NCBI GenBank assembly: GCA_033558025.1
Contig: JAUCEF010000007.1
Span: forward strand, 6,200,001 to 6,264,000
Direction of reading: 5' to 3'
Origin: Phytophthora sp. 'mugwort'
Taxonomy: Eukaryota > Oomycota > Peronosporomycetes > Peronosporales > Peronosporaceae
Length of the DNA stretch: 64,000 nucleotides
Positions within the stretch are counted from its first letter, which is position 1. Every line of letters starts with the position of its first letter. The notes beneath the pieces are model-generated. The model worked only from the letters and a program-made list of their open reading frames with translations, was not told where the DNA came from and ran no database searches. This document shows positions 55,781-64,000 of this stretch, piece after piece. The position numbers and the translations under genes are program-made.

Positions 55781-55982
55781 TATCAGATTCATATGCAAAA
55801 GTACAAAAGCTCTTTTGCAACCCCTCTAGCTCACATCGTTCTCGTGTACCTAACCTAAGTCTTGTCACCGCCACTGCGACTTATCAGATTCATATGCAAA
55901 AGTACAAAAGCTCTTTTGCAACCCCTCTAGCTCACATCGTTCTCGTGTACCTAACCTAAGTCTTGTCACCGCCACTGCGACT
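55781..55982 (+). repeat. Perfect tandem duplication, 2 x 101 bp
   Basis: The segment 55781-55881 (starting TATCAGATTCATATGCAAAA, ending CACCGCCACTGCGACT) is repeated without a visible change at 55882-55982. Each copy contains a GCAAAAG...CTTTTGC inverted pair. Identity indicates a recent duplication or an assembly artefact. Confidence 0.9.
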
Positions 55983-56063
55983 CTGATTAGGGTCGTCTTA
56001 CGGAATGGGTGCGCGAAACGGACTTCGGCGGACGGACGAGCGACGAACCTTACGTGACGATAG

Positions 56064-56128
56064 GGCGCTGGATGGAATCGAACCATTAATCATCTGCTTG
56101 GAAATGCTGTGCTACCATTGGATAGTCC
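56064..56128 (-). ncRNA. tRNA-like sequence with perfect B box, pseudo-tRNA or SINE
   Basis: On the minus strand the segment contains a perfect internal promoter B box GGTTCGATTCC flanked by a T-arm (ATGG/CCAT). It also has an A-box-like ATCCAATGGTAGC and a 3' end CAGCGCC. The 5' acceptor strand (GGACTAT) does not pair with it and the anticodon stem is poor. I read it as a tRNA pseudogene or SINE head. Confidence 0.45.
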
Positions 56129-56219
56129 GAAATGCACATCCTCTTGATGGTTCAATCACAATTCGCACACCAAATAGTAATCTGCTGATAATTGATTATT
56201 TTGGCTGCGATTTGTAATT

Positions 56220-56959
56220 TGTACTGCGTTGTATATATTTGTGACGGAGTGGTAAAATGTACATTTGACAGATAGTTTAAGGTAACTCAAGGGCAAAATG
56301 CGACACTTTTCTATGGACCTTGAACAGATTTTATCGTTTTGTGTTGCCCTATATTACAGATTGGACTAATTAAATTACGGTCTAGATCCTGTTCAATTCT
56401 GTATTAGACCCCAAAAAATGTAACCTTTTTTGTATATGATGCCTTAATTTTTTCAGTGACAGTGGAAATGTCTTTTTTTTTGGGGGGGGGGAGGTTCGGA
56501 ATGCTGGTGGCGTCGGACAAATGTAGGTGCTGGTATGGTTGGGCAGTTGGCGGGTTGAAGAGATTTTAATTTGTAATCGGTCGCGGCGCTGTTTAGACTA
56601 GTGCTTTGAATTGATGGTGAGACGGGCGTTTTGTATGATGTGACAAACTCAATATAGGGTCAACACTCCAGCCCAACAACGGTTTAGGTGCTACTTTGGT
56701 AAGCCGGGGCAACAAGTCACACCAAAGTACAATATGGGTGTAATTTCGCTGAGGAAGTTTGGCGACTTTTGTTGTAGTGACGGTGATCGCCTTGGAGATA
56801 TAATAGTGCTTTGAAACATTAACAAGCGTGATCGGGTTTCCATTATCTCAGCTACATTTATGGACTCCACAAGAAAACGAGCGACTAATGAGACCAAAAC
56901 TCAAGCGTCAAGAAACATAGCTAAGCCTCCTAGACGGCGACTGTCCGCTCAAAGGTGAG
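56220..56959. other. Interval without a recognisable gene
   Basis: The interval is AT-rich with a T/G homopolymer run at 56470-56490. A minus frame (56691-56897) has no recognisable content. Confidence 0.35.
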
Positions 56960-57515
56960 CAGCAAGTCAGCTTCGTCTCCATGTAGCGTGTGCGCATGAT
57001 TTCGTCACCGGTTGTACATTGCCGTGAGACAGACTGCTCACGTTCACCACAAGCGACGGCGGGCCTGGCTTCAGCTGTGCATATTCGGTGCCGTCAAAGC
57101 GAAGGGTTGGTCGCAAACTGCCGCTCATTGGCATCCGCGGTACTAGTCTTTTCTGGACGGACATGATACCAGCGCCTGCGAATTGGCGCATCCTGCCCAG
57201 TTTTCTGATATTCAACCTCCGAATTCCTTGCTTGATTTTCGATTCCAGAGTGGCTCTCGGGACAATGGCGACTTCGTTTGGAATCTGGATTTGCTGAGTA
57301 CTCGGTGAAGACTGCCCACTTTGCTAACGTCAAGGCGTGGAGGACAAGGCCTGTCTCCGCTGCAGCCGTACTCTTCACTTCGACGGGCCAGAAACGTGAA
57401 CTTCTTGAGTGCGAGTTCTAGAGCCGTCTTATAGCGATGCCCATGTTGTCGCCCGTGGCGATAGTGACGAAGGGATCTGCGAAGCGTCCCAATTATCGGG
57501 CATTGTGAGGGGGGG
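56960..57515 (-). pseudogene. Short-chain dehydrogenase relic (third copy)
   Basis: Patches in several frames resemble the intact SDR at 59344-60351: NWDASQIPS-like text near 57500, a LALELALKK-type region, YERQFATN-like NERQFATNPS near 57110, VVNVSSLSHGN near 57045 and an EIMRTRYMETKLTCC end near 56975. Heavy frameshifting and loss of the C-terminal third indicate long decay. Confidence 0.6.
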
Positions 57516-57707
57516 GGCAATACGTGGATACACCATATCATTCGAGGGTCCGCCACTCACGTGCGCGACATGGGAGCTACTGTAGTGATGATGACAGCAA
57601 GGAGCGAGGAGACAATTGTCACGAAATGTAGCTGCAGATTATGTTAGCCTCCCACGAACTCCCTAGAAGTGGACGGGCCTGCTATTGAGGAAGCAGTGCT
57701 CTATTCG

Positions 57708-58675
57708 CTACACCTCGAACTTGAGCTTGGCCAGACGCTCACTCACCTCCCATAAGGCCAGCGCAGCAGCCTCATCGAGAGCAGTGTCTTTCGGCTGAAC
57801 GCGCTTGGGGTACCCCCATACCTCGAAGCTGTTGCCTGGTCTGTAGTAGTCGCAGCCCTTAACATCCGACGCAGTGGCGGCATACAACGTGGGCAACGCT
57901 CCCATGGAAACACTTTGTGTAAGTGGCAAGTACGTCATGACCCGCCACAAGAAGCCGCTGAGACCTGTGTACTCAGAAGCCGGTACCGCTTGGAGGTTGG
58001 TATTCATTAAACCTGGGTGACAAGCCACTGCGGTCACCCCGTCGATGTTTCGAAGGTGGCGGTCTAATTCGAAGGTGAAAAACACCTCCAGAGCACTGTA
58101 GCCCTTACCGGTAGCGCGCATGATGGGGGGATCCCGACTTAAATCGATCCAGCTTCGCGGCCTTGTGAGCCAGATTGCTCACACTCAATGCGAGACGCCG
58201 TACTCGCCTTCAGTAGCGGAAACAACTGTGCTGTTAAAGCGAAATGTCCCAAGTGGTTCGTTACAAACTGACATTCATAACCATCCACAGTCTTTGAGAA
58301 CGGCACTGCCATTACTCCGGCATTGTTGATCAGCAGGTCGAGTCGGTTGTGCGTCGCCTTGAACTCGTCGGCAAACTTGTTGACACTTCCCAAGTTGCTG
58401 ACGTCTAGGGCCATGAATTGAACAGAACCGGCTTCGGTGGTGCCTGCTAGAGCGTCTTGGATTTTCTTCTTAGCTTCCATGCCTCGGCCTTCGTTGCGGC
58501 AGGCCAGCACAACGTCGGCTCCCTTACGTGTATGTTTAAGAGCTGCCTCGTCCCGATGTCGGAGTTGGCTCCAGTGATGACGACGACCTCCCCCTTCTGG
58601 CTAGGAATGTCGGTGGCATTCCATTTCTTGGGAACTTGCGGACGGAGTTTTGGTTCTACTGCTTCGATTACCCAT
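57708..58675 (-). pseudogene. Short-chain dehydrogenase pseudogene lacking the catalytic Tyr-Lys block
   Basis: The N-terminal frame reads PQVPKKWNATDIPSQKGEV and VVITGANSDIGT. The middle frame 58510-58139 reads [40 protein letters not shown] and NHLGHFALTAQLFPLL. The last frame 58121-57708 has TAVACHPGLMNTNLQAVP and GALPTLYAATASDVKG. Compared with the intact neighbour, the segment WEVYGESKLNNLLFTFEL has shrunk to LEVFFTFEL, which removes the catalytic YxxxK. With frameshifts near 58130 and 58520 the gene is dead. Confidence 0.85.
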
Positions 58676-59343
58676 GATCAATGGTTGGAAATTGGGAGGG
58701 AAGATCGATGTTTGGACACTGGGCAACAAAGTTGAGAGTGAGGAAGAGGTCGCGAGGAGTCTGGTTGCTACCATTGGTCACGCGTGATTGCAACGTAGAA
58801 ATACGTTAACACACACTATCGCTCATCGTAATCTCTGAGCTGATTATTACTTCACAAAAGATTGTGCTCACATATTCTACGTGTAAAGTGTTGACAAGCC
58901 CAAACTGTGCCTGTCGTAAATACAGTAATGTGCCTCAAAAAGAAATTTTATAATGTATAACCTCCTGAAAGTTATAAGTACGTTTTTGTGATTTGGTTGC
59001 GTTTGTAGACACCTCATTAACTTCAAGTCTTACAAGCCCTCTCTTTATTAACGCAGATTATTGTACTAAACTTCTCTTGTTGTTTTATTCTCCTTGTGTC
59101 GATTACTGTAAAGTAAGTTTCGCTAGCGAGAGCACGCAATAACACCTGTCAACTTCGTAAGCAGCGCACCAGGAGGACATTTGCTGCATTCTGTCAGAGC
59201 TCTAATGACACGACAGATGTGGTTTAGGCGACTAAATTTTTGTAGATTTTGTCGATTATGGTTAGGCAAGCTGATGCATTCAAATGCAAGCTAGAAATAG
59301 ACAACGCAACTTAAGACGTCACCTCTGTAAACTTCAAATCCGA
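58676..59343. other. Intergenic spacer in the SDR cluster
   Basis: AT-rich sequence with no recognisable gene. Confidence 0.4.
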
Positions 59344-60351
59344 CTAAGCCTCCATATCGAACTTGAGCTTAGCGAGTCTCTCGCTCTCGACCCACAAGTT
59401 CTGCGCGGCAGTCTTGTCATCAGCGGTTTCTTTTGGCTGAACACGCTTCGGCATTCCCCAAATCTCGAAGTAGTTACCGGGCCCATAGTAGTCGCTGCTT
59501 CTCACATCTGAGCCAGTGGCAGCATACAAGGAGGGTAGTGCGCCGGTAGCCGTATCTTGGACCAACGGCAGGAGATCACCAATCCGCCACATCAAGCGGC
59601 TAAACCAGCTTCCCTCAGTGGAAGGAGCTCCCGTGAGATTACTAGCTGTAAATCCAGGGTGGCTAGCCACAGCGATCACACTCGCCACCTTCTGAGCTTG
59701 CAGTCGTCGGGTCAACTCGAATGTGAACAGCAAGTTGTTCAGCTTGGACTCGCCGTAGACTTCCCACGGCCGATAGCCTTGGTCATTCGTGCGCATGATG
59801 TCATCGCCGGACACATAGCGAGTGAGTTTCGCATCCTTGTGGGCAAGGCTACTCACGTTAACAATGCGCGAGTGCGTGCTCTGCTTCAGGAGCGGGAACA
59901 ACTGCGCCGTGAGCGCGAAGTGGCCCAAGTGGTTGGTAGCGAACTGTCGCTCGTAGCCGTCCACCGTCGTGCCATAGGGAACAGCCATCACTCCGGCGTT
60001 ATTGATGAGGAGATCCAGTCGGTCGTGCGTCGCTTTAAACTCGTTGGCGAACTTGTTGACACTCCCGAGGTCACTCACGTCCAGTTTCTTAAACTCGACG
60101 CTGCCAGCATCAGGCGTCGAAGCCAGCGCTTCACGGAGCTTCAGTTCGGCGTCTCTACCCCGGCCTTCGTTACGGCAGGCTAGAACCACGTTGGCTCCTT
60201 TGCGTGCGAGCTCGAGTGCCGTCTCATAGCCGATACCCGAGTTAGCACCCGTGACGATGACGGTCTTATCCTTTTGCGAAGGAATCTTCGTCGCGTCCCA
60301 GTTCTTGGGAACTTCGGGCCGAGAAGCGGTTGGAATGCTGCTGGAGTCCAT
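59344..60351 (-). CDS. Short-chain dehydrogenase/reductase, retinol-dehydrogenase-like, intact
   Basis: This single-exon enzyme of 335 residues should be an NAD(P)-dependent oxidoreductase. The cofactor motif is TGANSGIG (residues 34-41), the structural motif NNAGV lies at 116-120, the catalytic Ser is in VNVSSLAH (164-170) and the catalytic YGESK at 198-202. The C-terminal GALPSLYAATGSDV block is typical of the RDH11-14/WWOX-like branch. No signal peptide or membrane segment is evident. The real substrate is unknown. It is the only intact member of a local family; three pseudogene copies lie at 21.2-22.8, 57.0-57.5 and 57.7-58.7 kb in the same orientation. Confidence 0.93.
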   Translation of the reverse strand: MDSSSIPTASRPEVPKNWDATKIPSQKDKTVIVTGANSGIGYETALELARKGANVVLACRNEGRGRDAELKLREALASTPDAGSVEFKKLDVSDLGSVNKFANEFKATHDRLDLLINNAGVMAVPYGTTVDGYERQFATNHLGHFALTAQLFPLLKQSTHSRIVNVSSLAHKDAKLTRYVSGDDIMRTNDQGYRPWEVYGESKLNNLLFTFELTRRLQAQKVASVIAVASHPGFTASNLTGAPSTEGSWFSRLMWRIGDLLPLVQDTATGALPSLYAATGSDVRSSDYYGPGNYFEIWGMPKRVQPKETADDKTAAQNLWVESERLAKLKFDMEA

Positions 60352-60974
60352 GGAAGCCGAAATGTGGAAAGAAGGTTGTCTTTTGGCTGTGAAAAGCTAA
60401 AATGAGAAACTCAGTCAAGCTTGAAGCGCGTGATTACTTGGTCATTCTGGCAATACAGCAGTTAAGTCATTAAACAGTGACTCATCTCATGATGACTTTA
60501 TTTATTTCTAGCACACCCTGAGTACGCAATCGGATTTAGATGAGCCTCTCCGTATCGCCCTGCTGTATTTTAATAGTGGTTGAATATTAAAATACACGGC
60601 AACCACTATTAACAGGCGTTGCCTGTAAGAAGGGGAGAAAAAAAGCAAATTTGGTGGAAAGTGAAGGAACAGGTAAATCCGGCACTACTAGTTTCATGCC
60701 GTACCTGGTATAAATCAACAGCATAGAATCTTAAACCTACTCAATTGCCCTTAGAAAGAGGCTCCGAGGACTCTAGCTCTTGTCAGCGCCGCCGCAACAG
60801 CGCGCCTCCACTGTATGGTTGTTGGGTCTTCTCAAAAATTCTAAAACCACTCGCGGGGCTCCAGCTAGCCAGCTGTTGAGATATTCGTCCCACTGTCCAC
60901 TTCAACACTCTATCGACCATCACACAGCTTGAGCCGACACTTCTTCAGCTTCTTCACCACCGAGCTCGACAGGT
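60352..60974. other. Intergenic region with a 13-bp perfect hairpin
   Basis: TTAATAGTGGTTG (60570-60582) and CAACCACTATTAA (60600-60612) form a perfect 13-bp stem with a 17-base loop. It lies upstream of the SDR gene. No gene was seen. Confidence 0.55.
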
Positions 60975-61419
60975 ATGGCTGCTCAGGAACAGCATCGCCG
61001 TTTCCTTGACGAACATGCTCAAATTCGTATTGTTCATCCACGCATCACGGAATCCGAGCTGATCGTGGCGTTTGTCGTGCTAATGCGCGAGTATGCAAAG
61101 TTGGTGCTGTGACCGACCGGAATCACTGTGAAATGGAGTTTGGCGAACGTCGGGCCTCGGCATCGCAGCAATGGCCACAAGTTCCGTTAGACGTGGCGGT
61201 TGCCCTACAGTAGCCGCCGCCGCATTTCCAGCGCTTTCGGAACTTGCCCCAGAGCTGGCGCTCGATGTTCTCCTCATCCACGCCTTGCTGCGCGACGTCG
61301 CGGAGGTCATCAATCCGATGCCCGCGTTCCACCAGTCTTTCATCGACAGCATCCTGATGCTGCTCCAGCTCGTGGTTAGGTACCATAACATGCTCTTCAT
61401 CTTCGGTCACCTGATGGTC
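60975..61419 (+). other. Unrecognised open frames upstream of the ABC transporter relic
   Basis: A short frame from ATG 60975 (FLDEHAQ, then ITESELIVAFVVLMREYAKL) ends at a stop near 61110, and another frame (61171-61572) follows. I recognise neither. Confidence 0.3.
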
Positions 61420-62770
61420 GTGGTCCGCTATTCTGCACCGTCTTCTGGGACTTGGACCCGACCTAGGTCTCCGTTGTTATCGGGGTGGATTTCTCCACAG
61501 CCATACTCCTGTCGATGGAGCCAGTCGTCGCAGATCTCGACGTACATGGCAGAGCGTGATGTATTATACTAGCAGCGCGGCACCAACTTGTTCCGCACGG
61601 GCTCGTACGTATTGGCCACGTCAGCGAGCCAGATCCCGCCGGCAGTCTTCGAGACGATAATCCTCGGCTCGCTGGCATACTGGATCCGTGGCTTCGTGGC
61701 CGAGACCAAGTTGTTCCTCAACTTCGAGTTCACCCTGTGGCTGTCGAGCCTAGCACTGGGAATGTGGTTCTTCTTCCTGCTGGCCATCAGCCGCAACGTA
61801 GGCATCGCGACGCCACTGGGGCATGATGACCATGCTCGCGTTTTTCATTTTCGCAGGCGTTGTAGTCACCAAGAGCCAAATTCCGGGGCCCAGCCCCATT
61901 AATTACCTGGAACCTGAAAGTGCTCGCGATCAACCAGTATCGCTCGGGTCCGATGGACGTGTGCGTGTACGACGGCGTGGACTACGGCACGGAGTACACA
62001 GCCTGATGATGGGCGAGTACTACCTGGGCCTGTTCGGCTTGGACACGTAGAAGGAGGGAATCGTGTACGCTATCATCTACAAGGCGGCCATGTACGTGGT
62101 TTTCATGTTCATGTCGTACTTGGTGCTTGAGTACATCCACTACCAGGTGCCTGAGAACGTGGGCGTGTAGGACAAACCGATCGAGGGTGTATGCTCTACC
62201 CGATGCTGGAGACCAGACCAACGAAGCCGACACCATGGACGACTACGCTCTCGAGATGGACACGCATCAAAAGAACTTTCGACCAGTGAGGGTTACCTTC
62301 CAGGACTTCCACTACTTTGGGCCCACCAAGACCCGAAAGCAGAAGCTTGAGCTGCTGAAGGGCATCATTGCTTTCGCGCTGCCTGGATCGACCACGGCGC
62401 TCATGGGCTCCTCGGGTGCCGGCAATACTACCAAGCTGGATGTGATCGCCGGACGCAAGACCGTCGACAAGATTTTGCTGAACAGTTACGAAGGGACCGA
62501 CCTAGCAATCTGTCGTTGCACAGGCTACTGCAAGCAGATGGAAGAGCATTCAGAGGCGGCTGAGGAATCTTTCGGAGCTTGCCGCTCAGCCAAATGTGGT
62601 TTTCAAGGATGAACCGATGAATGGCCTGGACGCTCGTTCTGCAAATCTGGTCATGGACGGTGTTCGCAAAGTGGCAGCTCCGGCCGTACGATTATCTGCA
62701 CGACCCATCAGTTTTCGTCGGACCTGTTCTACCTGTTTGACAGGCTGCTGCTGCCTCGGGGCCCAGCTTC
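61420..62770 (+). pseudogene. PDR-type (ABCG full-size) ABC transporter, C-terminal relic
   Basis: PDR transporters export drugs and toxins. The relic covers the second transmembrane set and second nucleotide-binding domain. DLDPTxVSVVIGVDFST appears near 61450, FRTGSYVLATSASQIPPAVF near 61590, AINQYRSGPMDVCVYDGVDY near 61930, and VTFQDFHYFGPTKTRKQ and ELLKGIIAFALPGSTTALMG near 62290-62410. The Walker A reads GSSGAGNTT, with the essential Lys replaced by Asn (62424-62426). The text then jumps from EEHSEAA to ELAAQPNVVFKDEPMNGLDA, so the segment with the ABC signature is deleted. The Walker B-like part also deviates. Frameshifts and stops are frequent. Confidence 0.85.
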
Positions 62771-63217
62771 ACGAAAAAAAAAAACATGCCGATGCCAGAC
62801 ACACGCTGCACCTCCATCGGCCAGTCACGCCAACTTCGCACGCGATGGGTCCCGTTAGGAAAACCGACGAGGTTTTCGGAATGGGGAAATTGTTGTGGTT
62901 GTTCTGCAGCAGAACAATCAACTATCCCAGGGCAGGCAGGGTCCACACGACGTCGTTGTCGTTTTCAACCATCCTCAAAACTGTCCTCCTCGAGCAACTT
63001 GTTCTTTTCGTTCATGATTGACTGACTCGATGAGCACGTAATTTACTGCGATAAGGGCGAGTGCGACAGATCTGACGCAACCTTGCTCATGTCGACTAAC
63101 GGGCACTCCAGGATTTCTCTAGTGGAACGGGACGTGCAATGGAACTTAGTTGAGCTCAGCGTAGGCAGCACAACCAAACCCTCAAATGAAGGTCGCGCGG
63201 ATAATTTTATCAACCTC
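62771..63217. other. Region after the transporter relic
   Basis: Plus-strand text near 63035-63200 (YCDKGECDRSDATLLMSTNG) is an open stretch without a recognised domain. No clear gene was seen. Confidence 0.3.
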
Positions 63218-63498
63218 TGTTGATGTGTGCGCCGTATATGCGAAGCGGTGACGTCATGCCCATGCGCAGTGATGACACGATGCGTGCGGGCACATGCAGC
63301 GATGACGCAATGCATGCGAGCTCACGCAATGGCGTTGTGCTGAAAGGGGGGCAGTTGAGAACACGTGGATGGATCGGATTGGTCGATATTCCGATTTACT
63401 CCTGGGACACAAGGTAAGTAGAAGCAGGTTAGCAAGAGTAAGGAGACAATAGAACTCACTTCGGCATTTGCCCTCAAACCAACAAGAGCATCTCAACA
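63218..63498 (+). repeat. Copia-type 5' LTR
   Basis: A 281-bp segment starts TGTTGA and ends TCAACA, the inverted termini expected of an LTR. It is followed by a gag frame 45 bases later. It contains a CRE-like TGACGTCA and three related GATGAC..ATGC words at 63235-63330. The 3' LTR lies outside the window. Confidence 0.6.
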
Positions 63499-63542
63499 GG
63501 TTAACAGCCGCAAGACGCTCAAGACCAAGCTTCAGTACCGCC

Positions 63543-64000
63543 ATGACCACCACGTCCGCCAAGAAAGCTGAAGTCATCCTGGGAAGCGACAACTACTTCC
63601 ACTGGGAGTTCGCCATGCGGATGACGCTGGCGAGAAAGGGGCTGTTGGCGCACGTGCAGTTGGTGAAGGACCCGTCGGAGATGACGGAGGCGTGGCTGCT
63701 CAATGACATGAAGGCGCTCGGGCTCATCGCCCAAGGTGTGGCGGTGGAGCACCACACGAAGATCCGCTCGGCGACGTCGGCCATCATGGCCTGGAACACG
63801 TTGCGCGACTTCTACAACCGGACGACCATGCACAACCGGGTGACGATGACCCGTCGCCTCCACGAGTTCAAGATGGAGGGCGGCGTGACCATGGCCAAGC
63901 ACCTGGACGACTTCGACGAGCTCATCGTGGGTCTGCAGACGCTCGGAGAACCGCTGGACGAGGCTCGTCAGCTGGTCATCCTGCTGAGCAGTCTGCCCAC
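63543..64000 (+). CDS. Copia-type gag (UBN2-like), 5' part, continues beyond the window
   Basis: An uninterrupted frame from ATG 63543 runs to the end of the window (152 codons). The text ILGSDNYFHWEFAMRMTLAR, SATSAIMAWNTLRDFY, VTMTRRLHEFKMEGGVTMAK and HLDDFDELIVGLQTLGEPLD is characteristic of Copia gag proteins with a UBN2-type domain. It lacks frameshifts here, unlike every other retroelement in the window, so this copy may be young. Confidence 0.85.
   Translation, partial: MTTTSAKKAEVILGSDNYFHWEFAMRMTLARKGLLAHVQLVKDPSEMTEAWLLNDMKALGLIAQGVAVEHHTKIRSATSAIMAWNTLRDFYNRTTMHNRVTMTRRLHEFKMEGGVTMAKHLDDFDELIVGLQTLGEPLDEARQLVILLSSLP

Noticed and set aside
59557..60183. 208-codon plus-strand frame over the intact SDR gene
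   Set aside because: It is antisense to a full-length enzyme with all catalytic motifs and shows no domain of its own.

Overview
The window looks like nuclear DNA of a plant-pathogenic oomycete, most likely Phytophthora or a close relative. This is judged from reading, not from a database search. The evidence is a degenerate Crinkler (CRN) effector, oomycete-type Crypton/tyrosine-recombinase and Harbinger remnants, short GT-AG introns of about 60-85 bases, dense GC-rich gene islands and a BBSome gene (BBS9) expected of an organism with flagellated zoospores. No bacterial-style operons, rRNA operons or CRISPR arrays were seen.

Layout. 1-18.3 kb is a transposon graveyard: a 5.5-kb structure with about 215-bp inverted ends holding a Tc1/mariner remnant and a broken CRN gene (230-5760); a weak histone H2A-like relic; a hAT C-terminal fragment; two pogo-like transposase pseudogenes, the second with 28-bp inverted ends; a complete 859-bp non-autonomous hAT element with a perfect 8-bp target duplication; and a 3.9-kb hAT element that appears to carry a fragment of pyruvate phosphate dikinase. 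18.4-31.0 kb is a gene island: a ZIP metal transporter, a membrane-anchored aspartic protease, an SDR pseudogene split by a 538-bp MITE, two tandem membrane-anchored serine carboxypeptidases, BBS9, and a divergently transcribed conserved gene of unknown function. 31.1-50.3 kb is again repeats: Crypton-like recombinase remnants, a PIF/Harbinger element with both its genes, a 9-kb decayed Ty3/gypsy element and a LINE tail. 50.6-53.1 kb is a second small island: a secreted hexose-6-phosphate-epimerase-like protein and an organelle-type YchF GTPase. 53.7-64 kb holds a MULE transposase relic between two unrelated 101-bp-period duplications, a cluster of short-chain dehydrogenases (one intact, two dead), a dead PDR-type ABC transporter, and the 5' LTR and gag start of a Copia element that runs off the end.

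Functionally, the intact genes group as endomembrane or secreted hydrolases and transporters (aspartic protease, two S10 carboxypeptidases, ZIP, secreted epimerase), one ciliary trafficking subunit, one organellar GTPase and one redox enzyme. Nearly everything else is mobile DNA in different states of decay. The most informative parts are the insertions whose boundaries can be read exactly: they show gene capture, gene disruption and near-adjacent insertion of two hAT elements just upstream of the ZIP gene.
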